Shown in pieces: positions 10,197 through 17,974 of a stretch of 32,194 nt of DNA. The notes beneath the pieces were generated by a model. The model had not been told where the DNA came from and did not search any database. It was given only the letters and a program-made list of their open reading frames with translations. Position numbers and translations under genes: made by a program. Source of the DNA: Streptacidiphilus melanogenes. Lineage in GTDB: Bacteria > Actinomycetota > Actinomycetes > Streptomycetales > Streptomycetaceae. Positions within the stretch are counted from its first letter, which is position 1. Every line of letters starts with the position of its first letter. The DNA lies in assembly GCF_000787835.1 (NCBI RefSeq), contig NZ_BBPP01000030.1:1-32194 (forward strand), written 5' to 3'.

Positions 10197-10862
10197 ATGC
10201 TGCGTGTCGTGATAGCCGAGGATTCCGTGCTGCTGCGCGAGGGCCTCACCCGGTTGCTGACCGACCGCGGTCTCGCGGTCGTCGGCGCCGTGGAGGACGG
10301 CGAGGCGCTGCTGGCGCTGGTCGACGAGCTGGCGGCATCCCCGGAGGGCGTGCCGGACGTGGTGGTGGCGGACGTGCGGATGCCGCCGACCCACACCGAC
10401 GAGGGCGTGCGCGCCTGCATCGCGCTGCGGGAGCGGCACCCGGGCGTGGGCACGCTGGTGCTGTCGCAGTACGTGGAGGAGCGCTACGCCTCCGAGCTGC
10501 TGGCGGGTTCGACGCGTGGTGTCGGCTACCTGCTGAAGGACCGGGTGGCGGAGGTGCGCGAGTTCGTGGACGCGGTCGCCCGCGTCGCCGCGGGCGGCAC
10601 CGCGCTGGACCCGGAGGTGGTCGCGCAGCTGCTGGGCCGAAGCCGCAAGCGGGACGTGCTGGCCGATCTGACGCCCCGGGAGCGGGAGGTCCTGGGCCTG
10701 ATGGCGGAGGGTCGCAGCAACGCGGCCGTGGCACGTCAGCTGGTGGTCTCCGACGGGGCCGTGGAGAAGCACGTCAGCAACATCTTCTCGAAGCTGGGCC
10801 TGGGCCAGAGCCCTGAGGACCACCGCCGGGTGCTGGCGGTGCTGACCTATCTCAATTCCTGA
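10197..10862 (+). CDS. LuxR/NarL-family response regulator, orphan
   Basis: This is a two-component response regulator that binds DNA. The 221-residue product has an N-terminal receiver domain: acidic pair Glu8-Asp9, phosphoacceptor Asp59 in VVVADVRMPP, switch Ser90 and Lys114 in YLLKDR. A LuxR-type helix-turn-helix follows at about 157-215 (LTPREREVLGLMAEG, then VEKHVSNIFSKLGL). No sensor kinase lies on either side within the window, so its signal is unknown. The gene begins 17 bp after the polyprenyl synthase stop, has no visible ribosome site, and sits 7 nt after a TANNNT box, which suggests its own leaderless promoter. Targets cannot be inferred. Confidence 0.93.
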   Translation: MLRVVIAEDSVLLREGLTRLLTDRGLAVVGAVEDGEALLALVDELAASPEGVPDVVVADVRMPPTHTDEGVRACIALRERHPGVGTLVLSQYVEERYASELLAGSTRGVGYLLKDRVAEVREFVDAVARVAAGGTALDPEVVAQLLGRSRKRDVLADLTPREREVLGLMAEGRSNAAVARQLVVSDGAVEKHVSNIFSKLGLGQSPEDHRRVLAVLTYLNS

Positions 10863-10966
10863 TTGACCGTCAGATATCGTGTCCTCGGGATCCACCGCCA
10901 GGCACCTTGACGGGCATAGGATCTTTTACGCGGAGCACACCATCGGTGACGAGGGAGGCCCACGTC

Positions 10967-12892
10967 GTGACCAGCAGGGTCGAGGAGACGGGTTCCACGT
11001 TCGACGAGTCCCATGATCCGGAGTCCGAGCCGGCCAATGGGGGCAAGCGGGTGCGGCGGCTCGACCGTGTCGTGATCCGCTTCGCCGGGGACTCCGGTGA
11101 CGGTATGCAGCTGACCGGTGACCGGTTCACCTCCGAGACGGCGGGCTTCGGCAACGACCTGTCGACGCTGCCGAACTTCCCGGCGGAGATCAGGGCCCCC
11201 GCAGGCACCCTGCCGGGTGTCTCCAGCTTCCAGCTGCACTTCGCCGACCACGACATCCTGACCCCGGGCGACGCCCCCGACGTGCTGGTGGCGATGAACC
11301 CGGCCGCGCTCAAGGCGAACCTGGCGGACCTGCCGCGCGGCGCGGAGATCATCGTCAACACCGACGAGTTCACCAAGCGCGCGCTGGCCAAGGTGGGCTG
11401 GCAGGCGGACCCGCTCGACGACGGGACGCTGGGCGAGTACCGGGTGCACCCGGTGGCGCTGACCACGCTGACGGTGGAGGCGCTGAAGGAGACCTCGCTC
11501 GCCCGCAAGGACGCCGAGCGGGCCAAGAACATGTTCGCGCTCGGGCTGCTGTCGTGGATGTATCACCGGCCCACCGAGGGCACCGAGACGTTCCTGCGGG
11601 CCAAGTTCGCGAAGCGGCCGGAGATCGCCGAGGCCAACGTGCTGGCGTTCCGGGCGGGGTGGAACTACGGCGAGACCACCGAGTCGTTCGCGGTCTCCTA
11701 CGAGGTCGCCCCGGCCGCGAGAGCCTTCGCGCCCGGTCGCTACCGCAACATCTCCGGCAACCTGGCGCTGGCCTACGGGCTGATCGCCGCCTCGAAGCAG
11801 TCGGAACTGCCGCTGTTCCTGGGCTCCTACCCGATCACCCCCGCCTCCGACATCCTGCACGAGCTGTCCAAGCACAAGAACTTCGGCGTGCGGACCTTCC
11901 AGGCCGAGGACGAGATCGCCGGGATCGGCGCGGCGCTCGGCGCGGCCTTCGGCGGCGCGCTGGGCGTGACCACGACGTCGGGGCCGGGCATCGCGCTGAA
12001 GAGCGAGACGATCGGGCTCGCGGTCTCGCTGGAGCTGCCGCTGCTGGTCGTCGACATCCAGCGCGGCGGCCCGTCGACGGGCCTGCCGACCAAGACCGAG
12101 CAGGCGGACCTGCTGCAGGCCATGTTCGGGCGCAACGGCGAGGCGCCGGTGCCGATCGTGGCGCCCGCCTCGCCGGGGGAGTGCTTCACCATGGCGCTGG
12201 AGGCGGCGCGGATCGCGCTCGCCTACCGCACGCCGGTGTTCCTGCTCTCCGACGGGTACCTGGCCAACGGCTCGGAGCCGTGGCGGGTCCCCGAGGTCTC
12301 CGAGCTGCCGGACCTGCGGGTCGCCTTCGCGACCGAGCCGAACGCCCCCGACGGCTCGGGCGGCTTCTGGCCCTACCTGCGCGATCCGGAGACCTTGGCG
12401 CGTCCGTGGGCGGTGCCGGGCACGCCGGGGCTTGAGCACCGTATCGGCGGGATCGAGAAGCAGGACGGCACCGGCAACATCTCCTACGACCCGGCCAACC
12501 ACGACCACATGGTCCGCACCCGTCAGGCCAAGGTCGACGGCGTCAGCGTGCCGGAGCTGGCCGTGGACGATCCTGGCGGCGACGCGCGGCTGCTGGTGCT
12601 CGGCTGGGGATCGACCTTCGGGCCGATCGCGGCCGGTGTGCGGCGCGCCCGTGCGGCGGGCGGCAAGGTCGCCCAGGCCCACCTGCGCTACCTCAACCCC
12701 TTCCCGCCCAATCTCGGCGAGGTGCTGCGGCGCTACGACAAGGTGCTGGTGCCGGAGATGAACCTGGGGCAGCTGGCGATGCTGCTGCGGGCCAGGTACC
12801 TGGTCGACGCCCGCTCGTTCACACAGGTCAGCGGCATGCCGTTCAAGGCCGCCCAGCTGGCTGCCGTCATCTCGGAGGCGCTCGATGACTGA
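10967..12892 (+). CDS. korA: 2-oxoacid:ferredoxin oxidoreductase, fused gamma-alpha subunit (KorA)
   Basis: KorA is the catalytic partner of KorB in CoA-dependent oxidative decarboxylation of a 2-oxoacid, most likely 2-oxoglutarate, with reduction of ferredoxin. The 641-residue product has an N-terminal gamma-type domain (RFAGDSGDGMQLTGDRF near residues 32-48, then TLPNFPAEIRAPAGT) fused to an alpha domain with YPITPAS (288-294), the conserved Thr-containing loop at the active site. This is the two-subunit layout of mycobacterial KorAB. An in-frame ATG exists at 10907, but GTG 10967 preceded by GAGGGAGG (10951-10958, 8-nt spacer) is a better start. It overlaps korB by 8 nt. Confidence 0.94.
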   Translation: MTSRVEETGSTFDESHDPESEPANGGKRVRRLDRVVIRFAGDSGDGMQLTGDRFTSETAGFGNDLSTLPNFPAEIRAPAGTLPGVSSFQLHFADHDILTPGDAPDVLVAMNPAALKANLADLPRGAEIIVNTDEFTKRALAKVGWQADPLDDGTLGEYRVHPVALTTLTVEALKETSLARKDAERAKNMFALGLLSWMYHRPTEGTETFLRAKFAKRPEIAEANVLAFRAGWNYGETTESFAVSYEVAPAARAFAPGRYRNISGNLALAYGLIAASKQSELPLFLGSYPITPASDILHELSKHKNFGVRTFQAEDEIAGIGAALGAAFGGALGVTTTSGPGIALKSETIGLAVSLELPLLVVDIQRGGPSTGLPTKTEQADLLQAMFGRNGEAPVPIVAPASPGECFTMALEAARIALAYRTPVFLLSDGYLANGSEPWRVPEVSELPDLRVAFATEPNAPDGSGGFWPYLRDPETLARPWAVPGTPGLEHRIGGIEKQDGTGNISYDPANHDHMVRTRQAKVDGVSVPELAVDDPGGDARLLVLGWGSTFGPIAAGVRRARAAGGKVAQAHLRYLNPFPPNLGEVLRRYDKVLVPEMNLGQLAMLLRARYLVDARSFTQVSGMPFKAAQLAAVISEALDD

Positions 12893-13850
12893 CATCAAGC
12901 CGGCCGGCATCACGGCGAACGGCGCGCTCAAGCTGACGGCGAAGGACTTCAAGTCCGACCAGGAGGTGCGCTGGTGCCCCGGCTGCGGGGACTACGCGAT
13001 CCTGGCGGCGGTGCAGGGCTTCCTGCCCGAGCTCGGCATCCCCCGAGAGAAGATCGTCTTCATCTCCGGCATCGGCTGCTCCTCCCGCTTCCCGTACTAC
13101 CTGAGCACCTACGGGATGCACTCCATCCACGGCCGCGCCCCCGCCATCGCCACCGGCCTGGCGGCCTCGCGCCCGGACCTGTCGGTCTGGGTGATCACCG
13201 GTGACGGCGACGCGCTGTCCATCGGCGGCAACCACCTGATCCACGCGCTGCGCCGCAACGTGAACCTGAAGATCCTGCTGTTCAACAACCGGATCTACGG
13301 CCTCACCAAGGGCCAGTACTCGCCCACCAGCGAGCCCGGCAAGATCACCAAGTCGACCCCGATGGGCTCCCTCGATGAGCCGTTCCGCCCGCTGTCGCTC
13401 GCACTCGGCGCGGAGGCCGGCTTCGTGGCCCGCACCATCGACTCCGACCGCCAGCACCTGACCTCGGTGCTGCGCGCCGCAGCCCAGCACCAGGGCACCG
13501 CACTGGTGGAGATCTACCAGAACTGCAACATCTTCAACGACGGCGCCTTCGAGGTCCTGAAGGACCCGGCGACGCGGGACGCCGCGCTGCTGCGCCTGGA
13601 GCACGGTCAGCCGTACCGCCTCGCCCCCGACGGTGAGGCGATCGTCCACGACGTCACCGACCCCGACCCGACGCGAGCCTTCGCGCTGTCGCGGCTCACC
13701 GAGCCCACCCCGATCGGGGTCCTGCGGGCCGTCGCCCGGCCCGCCTACGACCGGCAGCTGAACGCCCAGCTGGAGCAGGCCGTCACGGAGCGTGGTGAGG
13801 GGGATCTGGCGGCGCTTCTTAGCGGTTCTGACACGTGGATGGTTCGGTGA
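12885..13850 (+). CDS. korB: 2-oxoacid:ferredoxin oxidoreductase, beta subunit (KorB)
   Basis: KorB binds thiamine diphosphate and a 4Fe-4S cluster and completes the KorAB enzyme. The 321-residue product has WCPGCGDY with Cys31 and Cys34, Cys65 in GIGCSSRFPYY and Cys214 in YQNCNIFND, the four cysteines expected to hold the cluster. The thiamine diphosphate motif begins at GDGDALSIGGNH (106-117) and ends at FNN (133-135). ATG 12885 lies within the end of korA and has GGAGG (12874-12878) 6 nt upstream, so the two are translationally coupled. The enzyme gives oxygen-tolerant actinobacteria an alternative to 2-oxoglutarate dehydrogenase that produces reduced ferredoxin. Confidence 0.96.
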   Translation: MTDIKPAGITANGALKLTAKDFKSDQEVRWCPGCGDYAILAAVQGFLPELGIPREKIVFISGIGCSSRFPYYLSTYGMHSIHGRAPAIATGLAASRPDLSVWVITGDGDALSIGGNHLIHALRRNVNLKILLFNNRIYGLTKGQYSPTSEPGKITKSTPMGSLDEPFRPLSLALGAEAGFVARTIDSDRQHLTSVLRAAAQHQGTALVEIYQNCNIFNDGAFEVLKDPATRDAALLRLEHGQPYRLAPDGEAIVHDVTDPDPTRAFALSRLTEPTPIGVLRAVARPAYDRQLNAQLEQAVTERGEGDLAALLSGSDTWMVR

Positions 13851-13875
13851 GATCACGTCGGCGTTAGAGAGGCGC

Positions 13876-13881
13876 TAAGAT
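13876..13881 (+). promoter_or_regulatory. Possible -10 box of the KimA-type transporter gene
   Basis: TAAGAT matches TANNNT and lies 26 bp after the korB stop. No clear -35 is present. If used, the transcript would start near 13888 and carry a structured leader of about 80 nt. Confidence 0.4.
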
Positions 13882-13916
13882 CCCGCTCCCAGCGGGAAGA
13901 TGTCCGGATTGTTCCA

Positions 13917-13968
13917 CCGGGCGGCGGTATGCATGGGGTGTCAACTCCCGCCCGGATCGGAACCCCAT
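13917..13968 (+). promoter_or_regulatory. Interleaved inverted repeats in the leader of the KimA-type gene
   Basis: CCGGGCGG (13917-13924) is complementary to CCGCCCGG (13948-13955), and ATGGGGT (13933-13939) is complementary to ACCCCAT (13962-13968). The arms alternate, so the RNA could form an H-type pseudoknot or switch between two hairpins. The last arm ends one base before ATG 13970, and the weak GGA ribosome site lies in the loop between 13956 and 13961. A separate 7-bp hairpin (TCCCGCT/AGCGGGA, 13881-13897) lies upstream. Function is inferred only from position. Confidence 0.4.
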
Positions 13969-13969
13969 C

Positions 13970-16054
13970 ATGGCCGGCACCATCAGCCCCTCTGGCGAGG
14001 TCGAGCTCCCGGAGAGCCTCGGCTACCGAGTGAAGAAACGTTTGCTCGGTAAGCCCCTGGTCACCGAGCAGCTCGGCCACGAGAAGCTCTCGAACTCCGT
14101 CGCACTCGGCGTGCTGGCCTCGGACTGCATCTCGTCCATGGCGTACGGCTCCGAGCAGATGCTGGTGATCCTGATCCCCGCGATCGGCATCGCCGCGTTC
14201 ACCGCGCTGATCCCGCTGACCTTCGTGATCCTGGGCCTGCTGGTCCTGCTGACCTTCTCGTACCGCGAGGTCGTCTCGGTCTACACCCGGGCGGGCGGTT
14301 CGTACGTCGTCGCACGCGAGAACTTCGGCCCCCGGATCGCCCAGATCGCGGCCGTCGCCCTGCTGATCGACTACATCGTCACCGTCGCCGTCCAGGCGGC
14401 CGCCGGCACCGACGCGCTGGTCTCCCTCGGGCAGTTCCTGTGGGGCAACAACGCGTTCATATCCGACGTGGCCGACCACAAGCTGTGGCTGACCGTCGCC
14501 GTCGTGCTGCTTCTGTGCTGGGGCAACCTGCGCGGCATCCGCGAGGCCGGCCGGGCCTTCGCCCTCCCCGCCTACCTGTTCATGGGCGCGATGGGCCTGC
14601 TGGTGATCGTCGGCTTCCTCCGGTTCCTCACCGGCGACCACACCCAGCTGAGCACCCACCAGCCCGGGATGTACGCCCTCGGCACGGGCGAGCACGGCTT
14701 CTTCTACGGCGCTGCGCTGCTCACCATGCTGCGCGCCTTCGCCAACGGCGGTTCCTCACTGACAGGGCTGGAGGCCATCTCCAACGGCGTCAGCGTCTTC
14801 CGCAACCCGCAGGGCAGGAACGCCCGCAAGACCATGGTCGTCATGTCCGCCGTGCTGGGCACCGGCGTCCTCGGCGTCTCGCTGCTGGCGCACATCACGC
14901 ACGCGACGCCGTTCGTGAACGGCACCCCGACCGTCGTCTCGCAGGAGGCCAGCTGGGCCTTCGGCAACAGCTGGTACGGCAACGCGGCGCTGGTCTTCGT
15001 GCAGCTCGCCACCGCGCTGATCCTCTACACGGGCGCCAACACCTCCTTCAACGGCTTCCCGTTCCTGGCCAGCTTCGTCGCCGAGGACTCGTTCCTGCCG
15101 CGCCAGCTGACCCGCCGCGGTCACCGGCTGGCGTTCTCCAGCGGCATCATCGTGCTCACCGTCGTCTCGCTGCTGCTGCTGATCGGCACCGACAGCGATC
15201 TGACCCGCCTGGTCAGCCTGTATGCGATCGGCGTCTTCACCGGCTTCACGATGGCCGGCGCGGGCATGGTCAAGCACCACCTGGACCGGCGCGAGGGCAA
15301 GTGGAAGATCAAGGTCGCGGTCAACGGCGCGGCCGCGATCGCCTCCTTCGCGGTCGTCGGGATCTTCGCGGTCACCAAGTTCACCGAGGGCGCCTGGCTG
15401 GTCGTGGTGATCTTCCCGATCGGCGTCTGGTCGCTGATCAAGGTCAACAAGCGCTACCGCGAGGAGGCCGAGGCGCTGGCCATGGCGCCGGTCGACGCCA
15501 CCAGCCCGACTCCGCGCCGCCAGGTGATGTACATCCTGGTCGACCGCGTCGACCTGGCCGTGCTCAAGGCGATCCGCTACGCCCGCTCGATGCGCCCCGC
15601 CGAGATCCGCGCGGTGCACTTCATGACGGACGACCGCGAGGCCGACCGCCTGCGGCTGCAGTGGAGCAACGTCGAGGTCGGTGACCTGTCGCTGGAGATC
15701 GTCGAGTGCCCCGACCGCCGGATCACCCGCGCCCTGGTCGAGCTGATCGCCCGCACCGCCAAGCGGGAGAAGAGCCAGATCACGCTGCTGATCCCGGAGC
15801 GCAACTACTCGCCGGTCCTGGGCCGTCTGCTGCACCGCCGCACGCCCGACCAGATCGCCCGCGCTGTCGGCAAGCTGCCGAACGTGGTCACCACCATCGT
15901 CCCGTTCGACGTGGTGAGCGCCCACGACGAGCTGGAGGACGCCGCGGCGTCCGGCATCAAGGTGGAGAAGCTGGACCACCTCGACCACACCCTCGAGGGC
16001 ACCGACCACGCCGATGAGGCCGACCACGTGGACCACACCGAGTCCAAGCACTGA
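13970..16054 (+). CDS. KimA-type potassium/proton symporter of the APC superfamily
   Basis: The 694-residue product has about 12 hydrophobic helices (43-460), then a soluble C-terminal region with Usp-like features (about 505-650). From memory of Bacillus subtilis KimA (YdaO), the alignment is clear: GKPL...KL, ASDCISSMAYGSEQ, SYREVV.Y...GGSYVV.ENFG, LTGLEAISN and LYAIGVF. Residues reported to bind potassium in KimA appear to be kept: Asp52, Tyr59, Thr147, Thr265, Glu268 and Tyr418. It therefore probably imports potassium, not amino acids. KimA proteins are inhibited by c-di-AMP; whether this one is cannot be seen. The tail (667-694) holds five Asp-His pairs. A 119-bp structured region separates it from korB; no good Shine-Dalgarno is present. 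Confidence 0.8.
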   Translation: MAGTISPSGEVELPESLGYRVKKRLLGKPLVTEQLGHEKLSNSVALGVLASDCISSMAYGSEQMLVILIPAIGIAAFTALIPLTFVILGLLVLLTFSYREVVSVYTRAGGSYVVARENFGPRIAQIAAVALLIDYIVTVAVQAAAGTDALVSLGQFLWGNNAFISDVADHKLWLTVAVVLLLCWGNLRGIREAGRAFALPAYLFMGAMGLLVIVGFLRFLTGDHTQLSTHQPGMYALGTGEHGFFYGAALLTMLRAFANGGSSLTGLEAISNGVSVFRNPQGRNARKTMVVMSAVLGTGVLGVSLLAHITHATPFVNGTPTVVSQEASWAFGNSWYGNAALVFVQLATALILYTGANTSFNGFPFLASFVAEDSFLPRQLTRRGHRLAFSSGIIVLTVVSLLLLIGTDSDLTRLVSLYAIGVFTGFTMAGAGMVKHHLDRREGKWKIKVAVNGAAAIASFAVVGIFAVTKFTEGAWLVVVIFPIGVWSLIKVNKRYREEAEALAMAPVDATSPTPRRQVMYILVDRVDLAVLKAIRYARSMRPAEIRAVHFMTDDREADRLRLQWSNVEVGDLSLEIVECPDRRITRALVELIARTAKREKSQITLLIPERNYSPVLGRLLHRRTPDQIARAVGKLPNVVTTIVPFDVVSAHDELEDAAASGIKVEKLDHLDHTLEGTDHADEADHVDHTESKH

Positions 16055-16087
16055 GACCGGGTCCCCGTCCGACCCGTCGCAGGCGCT

Positions 16088-16124
16088 GAGCGCCCCCGCC
16101 CGGACTTCCTGGGCGGGGGCGCTC
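16088..16124 (+). terminator. Hairpin terminator after the KimA-type gene
   Basis: A perfect 14-bp inverted repeat (GAGCGCCCCCGCCC at 16088-16101; complement at 16111-16124) has a 9-nt loop and is followed by TCGTTT. It lies 33 bp after the stop codon. Confidence 0.88.
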
Positions 16125-16129
16125 TCGTT

Positions 16130-16135
16130 TACCGT
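16130..16135 (+). promoter_or_regulatory. -10 box for a leaderless rarD mRNA
   Basis: TACCGT fits TANNNT and ends 6 nt before GTG 16142. The gene has no upstream ribosome site. The matching -35 would fall within the terminator hairpin just upstream. Confidence 0.45.
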
Positions 16136-16141
16136 CCTCGG

Positions 16142-17119
16142 GTGAGAGGTAATGAGCAACGCACGGGTTTGTGGCTCGGCTTCGCCGCCTACGCGATGTG
16201 GGGGTTCTTCCCCCTGTACTGGCCGCTGCTGAAACCGGCGGGCGCCTGGGAGATCCTGGCCGACCGGATGGTCTGGTCCCTGGCCGCGGCCGTCGTGCTG
16301 CTGGCCTTCCAGCGGGCCAGGCGCCCGGACGCGCTCGCCTGGATCCGCCCGCTGCTGCGGCAGCCGAAGCGGCTCGCGCTGATCGGCCTGGCCGCCGCGG
16401 TGATCAGCGTCAACTGGGGGATGTACATCTGGGGCGTCAACAGCGGGCACGTGGTCGAGACCTCGCTCGGCTACTTCATCAACCCGCTGGTCACCATCAC
16501 CTTCGGCGTGCTGGTGCTCAAGGAGCGGCTCCGGCCCGCGCAGTGGGTCGCGGTGGCGACGGGAGCCGGGGCGGTCCTGGTGCTGACCCTCGGCTACGGC
16601 CGGCTGCCCTGGATCGCGCTGACGCTGGCGCTCTCCTTCGCCACCTACGGGCTGCTGAAGAAGACGGTCGCGCTCGGCGGCCTGGAGGGCTTCGCCGTGG
16701 AGACCGCGTTCCTCTTCCTGCCCGCCCTGGGCTACCTGCTGTGGCTGTCCGCGAGCGGGGGGTCCACCTTCACCGGCCACGGGTCCGGCCACACCGCGCT
16801 GCTGGCCCTGTGCGGGGTCGTGACGGCCGTCCCGCTGGTCGCCTTCGGCGCGGCCGCGGTCCGGGTGCCGCTGACCACGATGGGGCTGCTGCAGTACCTG
16901 GCCCCGGTCTTCCAGTTCCTGCTCGGCATCGCGGTCTTCCACGAGCACATGCCGCCCGAGCGCTGGGCCGGCTTCGCGCTGGTCTGGGTGGCGCTGCTGG
17001 TCCTGACGGTGGACGGGCTGCGGCAGGCGCGGAAGGGAACTGACGTCGCGTCGGGCGCGGAGCGCGACCCCTTGACAGCGGTGGGTCCCGGGGTTTCTGA
17101 TATGCGCGATCCTGTTTGA
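16142..17119 (+). CDS. rarD: RarD-type EamA-family permease
   Basis: RarD is a ten-helix inner-membrane transporter of the drug/metabolite superfamily; its substrate is unknown (E. coli RarD is linked to chloramphenicol sensitivity). The 325-residue product has two EamA-like halves of five helices. The opening GFAAYAMWGFFPLYWPLLK and the later NWGMYIWGVNSGHVVETSLGYFINPL region are hallmarks of RarD. GTG 16142 is the first in-frame start after the terminator and lies 6 nt after a -10-like box, so translation is probably leaderless. The last ~40 residues are a polar tail, and TTGACA for the next gene lies inside its coding sequence. Confidence 0.9.
   Translation: MRGNEQRTGLWLGFAAYAMWGFFPLYWPLLKPAGAWEILADRMVWSLAAAVVLLAFQRARRPDALAWIRPLLRQPKRLALIGLAAAVISVNWGMYIWGVNSGHVVETSLGYFINPLVTITFGVLVLKERLRPAQWVAVATGAGAVLVLTLGYGRLPWIALTLALSFATYGLLKKTVALGGLEGFAVETAFLFLPALGYLLWLSASGGSTFTGHGSGHTALLALCGVVTAVPLVAFGAAAVRVPLTTMGLLQYLAPVFQFLLGIAVFHEHMPPERWAGFALVWVALLVLTVDGLRQARKGTDVASGAERDPLTAVGPGVSDMRDPV
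17072..17101 (+). promoter_or_regulatory. Sigma-70-type promoter of the DeoR regulator
   Basis: TTGACA (17072-17077), a consensus -35, is followed after 18 bp by TCTGAT (17096-17101), giving a start near 17109 and a leader of about 80 nt before ATG 17188. The whole element lies in the last codons of rarD. Confidence 0.5.
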
Positions 17120-17187
17120 TTGCGTTCAGGGACGTCCGACTCTGTGTGAGGCGGTGTCCTCCGCGGCGAGGGGAGCGAGGGAGCGAC

Positions 17188-17970
17188 ATGCTGGCGAAGC
17201 GGCGCCAGTCCGTGATCCTCGCGGAGATCCGCCGGTGCGGCAGCGTGCGGGTGGGGGAGCTGTCCGCGCGCTTCGGCGTCTCCGACATGACGATCCGCCG
17301 GGACCTGGCGGAACTGGCCCGTCTGGGGCTGGCCCTGAAGGTCCACGGCGGGGCGCTCCACGCCGACGGCGCAGGCGGCGTCGAGCCCGGCTTCGAGGCG
17401 AAGACGGAGTGGGAGCCGGAGGCCAAGGACGAGATCGCCCGGCTCGCCGCGCGGCTGGTCCGCCCCGGCACCGCGATCGCGCTCTCCGCAGGCACGACGA
17501 CCCGGGCCTTCGCCCGCCACCTGCTGCGCGTGGAGCGGCTCACGGTGGTCACCAACTCCGTCCGCGTCGCCGAGGTCTTCGCCGAGGCCCGGCGCCCCTC
17601 CCGGCCCGGCCCGACGGTCGTGCTGACCGGCGGCGTGCGCACCCCCAGCGACGCGCTGGTCGGCACCATGGCCGCGCTGGCCCTGCACGACCTCCACGTC
17701 GACCAGCTCTTCCTCGGCTGCCACGGCGTCGACCCCACGGCGGGCCTGACCACCCCCAACCTCGCCGAGGCGGAGACCAACCGCGCGCTGATCGCCTGCG
17801 CGGGCAGCGTGGTCGTCCTCGCGGACCACAGCAAGTGGGGGGTGGTCAGCCTGTCGTCCTACGCGCCGCTGTCGGCGGTGGACACCCTGGTGACGGACGC
17901 GGGGCTGCCGTCCGGGGCCCGGGAGCAGGCCCGCGCCGTCGTCGGCCGGATGCTGGTGGCGGGGGCCTGA
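17188..17970 (+). CDS. DeoR-family transcriptional regulator
   Basis: DeoR-type regulators bind sugar phosphates and control sugar catabolism. The 260-residue product has an N-terminal winged helix (about 1-57: RRQSVILAEI, VGELSARFGVSDMTIRRDL, LKVHGGA) and the DeoRC effector domain, with SAGTTTRAFA as the phosphate-loop region and VLADHSKWG near the end. ATG 17188 follows GAGGGAG at 17177-17183; an in-frame TTG upstream has no support. Its stop lies 4 bp from the stop of the convergent sugar-binding protein gene, so the two are candidates for functional linkage, but this is inference from proximity. Confidence 0.93.
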   Translation: MLAKRRQSVILAEIRRCGSVRVGELSARFGVSDMTIRRDLAELARLGLALKVHGGALHADGAGGVEPGFEAKTEWEPEAKDEIARLAARLVRPGTAIALSAGTTTRAFARHLLRVERLTVVTNSVRVAEVFAEARRPSRPGPTVVLTGGVRTPSDALVGTMAALALHDLHVDQLFLGCHGVDPTAGLTTPNLAEAETNRALIACAGSVVVLADHSKWGVVSLSSYAPLSAVDTLVTDAGLPSGAREQARAVVGRMLVAGA

Positions 17971-17974
17971 CCCT

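Noticed and set aside
13851-13969. ydaO-type c-di-AMP riboswitch before the KimA-type gene
   Set aside because: The interval is short and I could not match the conserved ydaO sequence blocks; only the interleaved repeats are reported.
14756-16948. Minus-strand open frame of 730 codons opposite the KimA-type and rarD genes
   Set aside because: Spans a strong terminator hairpin and two real genes; Gln/Arg/His-rich shadow.
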